Shown piece after piece: positions 6,378 to 11,481 of a stretch of DNA of 11,481 bases. A model generated the notes under the pieces. That model saw only the letters and a program-made list of their open reading frames with translations. It did no database searches and was not told the origin of the DNA. Numbering within the stretch: position 1 is the stretch's first letter; each line of letters starts with the position of its first letter. The stretch spans positions 1 through 11,481 of the forward strand of contig CAZCXZ010000109.1 in assembly GCA_964502705.1 (NCBI GenBank). Direction: 5' to 3'. This stretch comes from Berkiella sp964502705 (GTDB lineage Bacteria; Pseudomonadota; Gammaproteobacteria; Berkiellales; Berkiellaceae). Both the position numbers and the translations under genes were made by a program.

Positions 6378-7628
6378 TTATTGGCTGATGGCAAAACGTT
6401 TTCTAACGTTGGATTGACTGGTGACTGACAAGGCAATAATCGCACTAACAATCAAGATGAAACCTATGCCATAAGGCATATCCCATGCTCCCATAAACAA
6501 TTGCCCTAACAACGGTGAAAGTCCACCGATGAGTGCCATGCAGGTGTTATAAGTGATTGATACACCGGTATAGCGAATTTCAGGTGGAAAATAATCGATT
6601 AACATCGCGGGGACGCATGATTGCTCCATGCTATAGGCAAGGACCAAGGGTAAGAGAAACAATGGCATTTGATAATGGTATAACAAAAAATAGCAAGGCA
6701 ACGCCAACACAATATAGGCTAAGCACGCTTTATGAAACAGCTGACGCGGTGAAGTTCTATCTGCCATGTGCGCAAAGCAGGGCACTAAAATTAATGTCAC
6801 CGCAATAAAAAGCGATTCAAAGCTCAGCGCATTCGACATGGGCAAGTTAAGCCCCTGCTGCAAGAATGTACTCATATAACCAATTAATGCATAACTGCCT
6901 AGCGCGCTGAGGATCAGCATTAAAAACAATCGCACAAACGCTGCTCGATGATTCTTGAATAGCGTAACCACGGGCATCTTTGCGTGTTGTTTGATTTCTT
7001 CAAAAGGAATGGTTTCACTAAGATCGCTACGAAACGCAAATCCGATTACACCGATCAAACCGCCCAACAAAAAAAGTAAACGATAGCCGTAAGTTGTAAA
7101 TAGGGGCTCTGGCATAAGATGTGATAATGCTGCGGCACTTCCTGCGGCTAACAGAATGCCCATGTTTGAAGCGTTGTTACTGAGTGAAGTGAAAAAAGAT
7201 CGCTGGGTTGGTTTCGACGTTTCACCCAAATAAATCATACTGCCCGCAAATTCGCCGCCTAAACAAATCCCTTGACCAACGCGACACAGGCAAAGTAATA
7301 CCGTCGCCAACGCGCCACAATATTGATAAGTTGGTATCAGTGCCATTACGATGCTAAGGGCCGCAAGACACGACAAAGATAATCTGAGCGCTATTGCTCG
7401 TCCATACACATCGCCTAGATATCCAAATATCACACCACCCAAAGGTCTGAAGAAGAAACTAACGGCATGGACAGTGAAAGTGCCCAACAGCGCTAAATTG
7501 CCAGATTCAGGGAAAAATTGCTTTGCGATGATGGGAGCTAAAAATAAATAGAGTGCAAAATCATACCACTCAATTAAATTACCCGAGATGGCAGCAATAC
7601 TGCTTTTTAGTGGTGAATGGGTCTTCAT
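6378..7628 (-). CDS. MFS transporter, metabolite:H+ symporter (MHS) family
   Basis: The 416-residue protein has the expected length and about 12 hydrophobic segments of a major facilitator. Family signatures are at the N-terminus: GNLIEWYDFALY (residues 16-27, typical of MHS proteins such as ProP, KgtP and ShiA), RPLGGVIFGYLGDVYGRAIAL (the loop 2-3 motif), and CRVGQGICLGGEFAGS (the R-x-x-Q-G-x-x-x-G-G-E motif). It should be an inner-membrane proton symporter for an organic acid, amino acid or osmolyte; the substrate cannot be read. The ATG at 7628 has only a weak ribosome binding site. It lies 71 bases after the stop of the IQM-like gene in the same direction, and a perfect 14-bp hairpin occupies that gap, so expression may be linked to or controlled through this element. 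Confidence 0.85.
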   Translation of the reverse strand: MKTHSPLKSSIAAISGNLIEWYDFALYLFLAPIIAKQFFPESGNLALLGTFTVHAVSFFFRPLGGVIFGYLGDVYGRAIALRLSLSCLAALSIVMALIPTYQYCGALATVLLCLCRVGQGICLGGEFAGSMIYLGETSKPTQRSFFTSLSNNASNMGILLAAGSAAALSHLMPEPLFTTYGYRLLFLLGGLIGVIGFAFRSDLSETIPFEEIKQHAKMPVVTLFKNHRAAFVRLFLMLILSALGSYALIGYMSTFLQQGLNLPMSNALSFESLFIAVTLILVPCFAHMADRTSPRQLFHKACLAYIVLALPCYFLLYHYQMPLFLLPLVLAYSMEQSCVPAMLIDYFPPEIRYTGVSITYNTCMALIGGLSPLLGQLFMGAWDMPYGIGFILIVSAIIALSVTSQSNVRKRFAISQ

Positions 7629-7645
7629 GTTTTGCTAATTATGTA

Positions 7646-7677
7646 ACTTATGCTATTTCTCCTGAAATAGCATAAGT
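7646..7677 (-). repeat. Perfect 14-bp hairpin, copy 1 of a repeated leader element
   Basis: ACTTATGCTATTTC (7646-7659) and its exact reverse complement (7664-7677) flank a TCCT loop. Read on the minus strand, the loop region is AGGAG, a Shine-Dalgarno-like sequence, but the transporter ATG is 31 bases beyond it. The core 7651-7669 matches 8800-8818 at 17 of 19 positions. There is no strong U-run, so it is probably not a simple terminator. Confidence 0.7.
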
Positions 7678-7699
7678 AATTTGAAGGCGTTTTACTAGT

Positions 7700-8797
7700 T
7701 TAGATCCTGTGAGTCGACTTCAAGCCATTATTTTCTTTGTCTACATCGTCGCTGTTTTCCTTTACTGGCTTTGCTTTAAAACACTCTAAGTTCTTTGTGC
7801 CGGTGAAACGCGTACCTTTAAATGCATTCGTAAACATGAGATTCGCTCTCATGCTCTCAATTGACCTGATTGGGGCGCCGATCGTGACGACAGCATCAAC
7901 CTTGTCATGATTATTTGCATCAGGATTATAGGGTGGAAACTGACATTCCTCGGATTCTGACTCGGAGCTAGAATCATAATCGGATTCGCTATCTGAGCTT
8001 GAATCTTCTGCTGCAACTGCCATGATTGCGTAAGGATTTAGTTCATTATCTGTTTGTGTCGTTTCGCTTTGCATAGGCTTTTCAAAATTGCCATCTACTA
8101 CTCCTTCGATTAAGTCGCTTAGCATTTCCATGCTCATTTCGTGCGTTAACTCTGCATCATTGTCAGCAGCGACAATTTCCGACGCCTTGCGATAACGTAA
8201 TCCTTTATTAACCAGTAAGGGCGAAAATCTTTGATGATCTTCAAAGACAAAGTCTTTCTCTGATTGATTATAAAACCATTCAATACCTGACTTCATTTGC
8301 TTGGCGGTAGGTTTATAGTGTCCACTGTTGTTTGACAAAGTGATTAGCTTACCGTTGATAAAATGTGCATGTCCAACTGCTTTAGCGGGTAATCCTGCAA
8401 GGATGTGAGAATGGTGTTTACCACTAGTAACCGGTAATACATATAAACGATTGTCGGGTAATAAACCATAGATGTACTCGCCCCATAATGGTTTGCGTTT
8501 GCCGTCTGTAAAATGGCCTTTTCGTACTCTGACTTGTATTTCTTGGCGAGCTTTTATATCTAAATAATGTTTGGTAATGAAAGATTCAGCGAGGGCTTCT
8601 GTTTTGAATTCGTGATTTAAAAAGGCAATACCGGCATTGATGGCAGCTGTTTTGTCTTTTTCTAAGGTAAGAAGGGCTTTGTCTTGCGCGGTATAGAGTG
8701 CATCTTCATTCGTAGCCGCTAAATGCCTAATATACTTGGCGCTGAAATCTTGTGGCTGCGCCGTGTCTTGATTAACGAATTTATTAACTGACAACAT
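7700..8797 (-). CDS. IQM-like (HSxxLAG...SGHYxP) domain protein with acidic serine tract
   Basis: The central region (residues ~105-180) reads GEYIYGLLPDNRLYVLP, then GKHHSHILAGLPAKAVGHAHFINGK, then LITLSNNSGHYKPTAKQM. This is the pattern HSSFLAG..v..AG...v.dG.l..i...SGHY.P that I know from plant IQM calmodulin-binding proteins and from related domains in fungi and bacterial toxin-like or effector-like proteins. The biochemical activity of that domain is not established to my knowledge. The N-terminal 100 residues are charged and helical. Residues 264-284 are an almost pure Ser/Asp/Glu tract (EDSSSDSESDYDSSSESES), highly unusual for a bacterial protein and resembling eukaryotic casein kinase 2 target tracts. 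There is no signal peptide. The start ATG at 8797 is preceded by GGGGG with a 10-base spacer inside a hairpin loop. Recognition of the domain is from memory of the motif, not a search. Confidence 0.6.
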   Translation of the reverse strand: MLSVNKFVNQDTAQPQDFSAKYIRHLAATNEDALYTAQDKALLTLEKDKTAAINAGIAFLNHEFKTEALAESFITKHYLDIKARQEIQVRVRKGHFTDGKRKPLWGEYIYGLLPDNRLYVLPVTSGKHHSHILAGLPAKAVGHAHFINGKLITLSNNSGHYKPTAKQMKSGIEWFYNQSEKDFVFEDHQRFSPLLVNKGLRYRKASEIVAADNDAELTHEMSMEMLSDLIEGVVDGNFEKPMQSETTQTDNELNPYAIMAVAAEDSSSDSESDYDSSSESESEECQFPPYNPDANNHDKVDAVVTIGAPIRSIESMRANLMFTNAFKGTRFTGTKNLECFKAKPVKENSDDVDKENNGLKSTHRI

Positions 8798-8825
8798 AAT
8801 GCTATTTCCCCCGAAATAATATGTT
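8793..8825 (-). promoter_or_regulatory. Hairpin over the ribosome binding site and start codon, copy 2 of the leader element
   Basis: TATTTC (8803-8808) pairs with GAAATA (8813-8818), and AACATA (8793-8798) pairs with TATGTT (8820-8825) around a small internal bulge. On the minus strand the loop and its edge hold the GGGGG ribosome binding site and the basal stem holds the ATG at 8797, so folding would hide the start codon. It shares its core with the hairpin at 7646-7677. A thermosensor-like or protein-binding role is inference. Confidence 0.45.
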
Positions 8826-8929
8826 ATCCAGATTAATAAATATTCTTAGTTTTTAGAAGGTAATAGCGACAGAGTGCAGCGTTTGTGAGACATCAGGAAG
8901 CGTGTAACTACTTTAGTAAAGGGATTAAT

Positions 8930-8972
8930 AAATGGACATCCATTTTTTGGGTTCTGAAATGGACACCCATTT
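8930..8972. repeat. Two direct copies of a palindrome-like ATGGACAYCCAT element
   Basis: AAATGGACATCCATTT (8930-8945) and AAATGGACACCCATTT (8957-8972) differ at one base and lie 27 bases apart. The first is nearly self-complementary, and its exact reverse complement recurs at 10729-10740. On the minus strand the first copy is followed by TATTAAT and could act as a weak hairpin terminator for the GrpB gene. Confidence 0.55.
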
Positions 8973-8993
8973 CAAAAATGGGTGTCCTTTTTT
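8961..8993 (+). terminator. Strong intrinsic-terminator-like hairpin, oriented rightward
   Basis: GGACACCCATTT (8961-8972) and AAATGGGTGTCC (8976-8987) form a perfect 12-bp stem with a CAA loop followed by TTTTTT (8988-8993). This is a textbook terminator for plus-strand transcription, yet every gene from 6378 to 10626 is on the minus strand. It may stop antisense transcription entering the 3' end of the GrpB gene, or be part of the repeat family around it. Confidence 0.6.
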
Positions 8994-9002
8994 AATTCTT
9001 TT

Positions 9003-9770
9003 TTAATTGCTCAATTTAGCGATCCACCTAGCAAGATTGTGCAGAAAGAACTCGCGTGTTTGTGGCCCCTGTAGGCTATCAATAGCTAGTTTATGAATTG
9101 AGGTAATAAATTGAGCATTAGTGATTAACTGTGCCGCACCAACAACTTCTGTTCCACTGTAAAGCACAATATGTTTGAGATTAGGATCAAGATTTTCCGT
9201 TTGGGTATGTAGCAAGCGGTGATAGGTTTCCCACTCACGGGGAGTCAGTGCATGCACCATCCGATACCCTTTATAACCTGTTAGGTCATCAATTTCTTTA
9301 ATCAAGGCATCTTTTGCCAAAGTATATTCTGTGATGTCATTCAGCTCATTACTAAGGTTACGTTTAAGATCGGCATAGCGCTCTTTGTAATCAGCATGTT
9401 GATTCAAAAAATCTTTGAACAATAACAGGCGTTCTATCTCACCACTGCCCTCTTCATAAACGTGAACATTACAAGCCGGCAAGGGGGCTTGTCGTTGAAA
9501 ATATCGCCTGAATAGCATTCCATGCTCGCCTTTAGCAACAAAGCCGAGCTGAGACATGGCTTGATTATACGGTTCTACGGCATAGATATCCTTAACGACA
9601 GGGATCATATCGATAATCGGCTTAGCCCATAAACCCTTTATTGCGGTACTACCAACATGATGTACCGTGACACAGTTATTTCCCAGGGCCGACTTGATTT
9701 TTAGGGCTACTTGCTGAAATTGTAATACCCATTCAGGGTTATAAGGTACAACTTGAATGTTTGATGTCAT
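9003..9770 (-). CDS. GrpB (UPF0157) family protein with a degenerate GNAT-like C-terminus
   Basis: Residues ~5-165 are a GrpB domain of the nucleotidyltransferase fold: VVPYNPEW (7-14), HHVGSTAIKGLWAKPIIDM (37-55) with its hallmark GST and KPIID, and later NVHVYEEGS. The exact reaction of the family is not well established. The C-terminal ~85 residues (ALTPREWETYHRLL..., KHIVLYSGTEVVGAAQLI, then HKLAIDS, then ARWIAKLSN) look like the second half of a GNAT acetyltransferase. However, they lack the Q/R-x-x-G-x-G/A acetyl-CoA loop (the position reads LQGPQTREFF), so that part is probably inactive. The ATG at 9770 is chosen over a TTG 18 bases upstream that would overlap the preceding gene. It starts 7 bases after the stop of the membrane protein gene, so the two form an operon. 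Confidence 0.75.
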   Translation of the reverse strand: MTSNIQVVPYNPEWVLQFQQVALKIKSALGNNCVTVHHVGSTAIKGLWAKPIIDMIPVVKDIYAVEPYNQAMSQLGFVAKGEHGMLFRRYFQRQAPLPACNVHVYEEGSGEIERLLLFKDFLNQHADYKERYADLKRNLSNELNDITEYTLAKDALIKEIDDLTGYKGYRMVHALTPREWETYHRLLHTQTENLDPNLKHIVLYSGTEVVGAAQLITNAQFITSIHKLAIDSLQGPQTREFFLHNLARWIAKLSN

Positions 9771-9777
9771 AATTGTA

Positions 9778-10626
9778 TTAATTCTCAATTTTATGAATGA
9801 CCGCTTGTGTCAGAAATTCGGACTGAAAGTCTGGTGGAATATATTGTGAATCAGCATATTTGTAAAATACTGTTTGTAGCGTACCATTCATAATTGCTGC
9901 CAACATCATCATAAAAAGCGAAGCAATACCTAAGATGATATAGAGATGTGTATGGTATGCAGATGTGGTATTAAACAACACAACAAAAGCAAGATAGAGC
10001 GGAATGCCTAATACGAACATAAACAAACTGGCGCCGATTATTTTCAAAACGCCCTCTCCCCAGGTCTGGCGAATGAGTCTTGCCGATTCATCATATAGCA
10101 CACTAGGGCTTGCACTTCCTTGAAAGCAAATAATCGGTACCACAAAATAGGTAGCCGCTGCCCAGCCAACCTCTAATAGCGCAGACAAAATGGAAGGAAT
10201 GTGAAGCTTCTCTTCTAAAGCCTCTAACATCTTTATCAAAATGCCAACTGACCCTGTGATCAAGGCCCAAGATAGAATTGCAGGTATACAATGGGCTGCT
10301 CGACTATAACCAACAACAAATGAGAGCCTCTTATTCTCAAAGTAATCATTCACCATCGCAATTAACATCACGTTAAAAAAAATCGCGATAAAGATACAAG
10401 AGAAATAAGCCATTACACACGCCAACATTATTATCGCTGTTAAATGGATGTCCTTTACATTAAACCGAATCAACGCATCGTTTGTGGCAAAGTAGATCAA
10501 CGCAAGTGCCAACATGATAGACAGGGCTGAAAACAGTGGTAGTAGTAACAGTGACTTATGTGTCATCACAAAGCGAAAGCTATAGAGCCCTAGACGCCAA
10601 CCAACTTTTATATTTTCAATTAACAT
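9778..10626 (-). CDS. DUF6159-like multi-pass integral membrane protein
   Basis: The 282-residue protein has about six hydrophobic segments (roughly residues 22-46, 62-90, 113-140, 150-175, 195-222, 228-252). It begins with the family-like start IKVGWRLGLYSFRFVMTHKSLLLLPLFSA. Other matching features are a loop region with the FFNVMLIAMVNDYFENK pattern, SWALITGSVGILIKMLE, WAAATYFVVPIICFQG and SARLIRQTWGEG. This pattern corresponds to an uncharacterised bacterial membrane family that I recall as DUF6159. It probably sits in the inner membrane; function unknown. The ATG at 10626 follows AAGTAGGGCTT, a close ribosome binding site. It is the first gene of a two-gene operon with the GrpB gene. A perfect TATAAT on the minus strand (10678-10683) is a likely -10 box. 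Confidence 0.7.
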   Translation of the reverse strand: MLIENIKVGWRLGLYSFRFVMTHKSLLLLPLFSALSIMLALALIYFATNDALIRFNVKDIHLTAIIMLACVMAYFSCIFIAIFFNVMLIAMVNDYFENKRLSFVVGYSRAAHCIPAILSWALITGSVGILIKMLEALEEKLHIPSILSALLEVGWAAATYFVVPIICFQGSASPSVLYDESARLIRQTWGEGVLKIIGASLFMFVLGIPLYLAFVVLFNTTSAYHTHLYIILGIASLFMMMLAAIMNGTLQTVFYKYADSQYIPPDFQSEFLTQAVIHKIEN

Positions 10627-10677
10627 AAGCCCTACTTAATCTTATCAGAGTAGATAACCTATTTATGTGCCTTAACA

Positions 10678-10703
10678 ATTATAAATATAAGACACAAATT
10701 CAA
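10678..10703 (-). promoter_or_regulatory. Possible promoter of the membrane protein/GrpB operon
   Basis: On the minus strand a perfect TATAAT (10678-10683) lies about 50 bases before the start codon. The best -35 candidate, TTGAAT (10698-10703), is only 14 bases away, short of the usual 16-18, so the -10 box is better supported than the -35. Confidence 0.3.
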
Positions 10704-10725
10704 GCTTATGTAAGGTGTAGCTTTC

Positions 10726-10741
10726 AAAATGGATGTCCATT
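10726..10741 (+). repeat. Inverted copy of the ATGGATGTCCAT repeat
   Basis: AAAATGGATGTCCATT here is identical over 16 bases to the minus strand of the repeat at 8930-8946. The two copies are in opposite orientation on either side of the membrane protein/GrpB operon. The near-dyad shape and position in the divergent control region would also suit an operator. A partial copy (ATGGATGTCC) occurs inside the membrane protein gene at 10444-10453. Confidence 0.5.
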
Positions 10742-10905
10742 ATCGATACATTATCGACATAGTTACGTTTCTTGATGATTCACTACCTTTTTTATCAATT
10801 TGCAGATAGAATGATGTTCTCAAAAAATTCTAAACACCCATAATTTGATTCCCCATTTTGGCGTGCTCTCGTTAATTCATTGAAAGTTATTTCTAAGAGG
10901 TCTGA

Positions 10906-11325
10906 ATGCGATATTTACATGCTATGGTGCGCGTCTTTAATGTTGAGAAAGCCCTCGATTTCTATGTCAACAAACTAGGCTTAAAAGAAATCCGCCGAAG
11001 TGATTACGAACAAGGACGTTATACTTTAATTTTTGTTTCAACAGGTCCTAACGATCCCATGATTGAATTAACGTATAACTGGGATCAAAAAGAACCTTAT
11101 ACAACGGGGCGTAATTTTGGTCACCTGGCTTTTGAAGTTGATAATATTTACGAATTCTGTGCCGAACTACAACGCAAAGGTGTAACCATTTCACGCCCGC
11201 CTCGTGATGGCCGCATGGCGTTTATTCGCTCGCCTGATGATATTTCAATTGAAATTTTACAACGCGGCAAGGCACTTGATCGTCAAGAGCCTTGGTACTC
11301 AATGCAAAATAATGGCGAATGGTAA
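10906..11325 (+). CDS. gloA: Lactoylglutathione lyase (glyoxalase I)
   Basis: This VOC-fold metalloenzyme converts the hemithioacetal of methylglyoxal and glutathione to S-lactoylglutathione in the cytoplasm, detoxifying methylglyoxal. The 139-residue protein matches the short bacterial type. The metal ligands are visible as His5 (RYLHAMVRV), Glu54 (PMIELTYN), His73 (NFGHLAFEV) and Glu116 (ISIEILQ), at nearly the positions of the E. coli enzyme. Landmark segments FYVNKLGL, YTTGRNFGHLAF and RSPDDISIEIL are intact. The length and lack of the eukaryotic insertions suggest the Ni/Co-activated class. The start follows CTAAGAGGTCTGA, a good ribosome binding site. It is a single gene with its own terminator, and is divergent from the membrane protein/GrpB operon. 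Confidence 0.93.
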   Translation: MRYLHAMVRVFNVEKALDFYVNKLGLKEIRRSDYEQGRYTLIFVSTGPNDPMIELTYNWDQKEPYTTGRNFGHLAFEVDNIYEFCAELQRKGVTISRPPRDGRMAFIRSPDDISIEILQRGKALDRQEPWYSMQNNGEW

Positions 11326-11342
11326 GCATCTCTAATCATCTA

Positions 11343-11373
11343 GATCGCATCATTGATGCGATCATCTTTTATT
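11343..11373 (+). terminator. Intrinsic terminator of gloA
   Basis: GATCGCAT (11343-11350) and ATGCGATC (11356-11363) form an 8-bp stem with a CATTG loop, followed by ATCTTTTATT. It begins 17 bases after the gloA stop codon, which is the expected position. The remaining ~110 bases to the window edge hold no gene that I can see. Confidence 0.8.
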
Positions 11374-11481
11374 ACTTGGTAACACTTTTCTAATCATAAC
11401 GTCATAAGTTAACCACCTATAAACATCTGTTACGAATAATGTCGGTTTTAAATACCAAGTATATTTCAGAGTTTTTCACAT

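Noticed and set aside
6557..6808. 83-residue rightward frame inside the transporter gene
   Set aside because: It is antisense to a well-recognised MFS gene and has no motif; treated as a shadow.
1..11481. CRISPR arrays, tRNA or rRNA genes, insertion sequences
   Set aside because: No regularly spaced repeats, no tRNA-like fold and no transposase-like protein were seen on either strand.

Overview
The window is AT-rich, gene-dense DNA that looks like an intracellular or host-associated gammaproteobacterium of the Legionella/Coxiella/Berkiella kind. The reasons are a Ni/Zn-type glyoxalase I of the proteobacterial sort, an MHS-type sugar/organic-acid:H+ symporter, a GrpB (UPF0157) protein, and, strikingly, several proteins with domains normally found in eukaryotes: two RhoGAP-domain proteins and a protein with the HSxxLAG...SGHYxP signature that I know from plant IQM calmodulin-binding proteins and related fungal and bacterial proteins. 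The taxonomic assignment is an inference from gene content, not from a marker gene.

Left part (1-2674): the 5' end of a leftward gene for a charged, probably coiled-coil protein runs off the window edge. A divergent control region follows, with a recognisable promoter for each direction. Next comes a rightward gene for an exported aspartic protease with two retropepsin-like DTG motifs. A leftward gene for a small secreted Tyr/His/Arg/Asp-rich protein overlaps its 3' end by 11 bases. Then comes a rightward gene for an unrecognised acidic 185-residue protein.

Centre (2740-6297): a complete class I SAM-dependent methyltransferase is convergent with, and overlaps by 16 bases, a leftward RhoGAP gene whose three key residues are visible. 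A second RhoGAP gene is transcribed divergently from it. This one has an N-terminal membrane anchor and is split by a -1 frame change exactly at a T TTA AAG heptamer, so it is either a programmed frameshift gene or a recent frameshift mutant. One base after its stop codon begins a GT-B-like (glycosyltransferase/epimerase-like) gene, probably co-transcribed with it.

Right part (6298-11481): leftward genes encode an MHS-family transporter and the IQM-like protein. Upstream of both lies the same hairpin element, with a Shine-Dalgarno-like sequence in the loop. Then comes a leftward two-gene operon (a DUF6159-like membrane protein, then GrpB fused to a degenerate acetyltransferase-like tail) flanked by inverted copies of a 16-base palindrome-like repeat. 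Last is gloA (rightward) with a clear intrinsic terminator.

How the genes may work together: the RhoGAP pair and the IQM-like protein are candidates for host-directed effectors acting on Rho-family GTPases or calmodulin-type signalling. That is inference from domain type alone; no secretion signal was demonstrated. The remaining genes are ordinary metabolism, transport or unknown.
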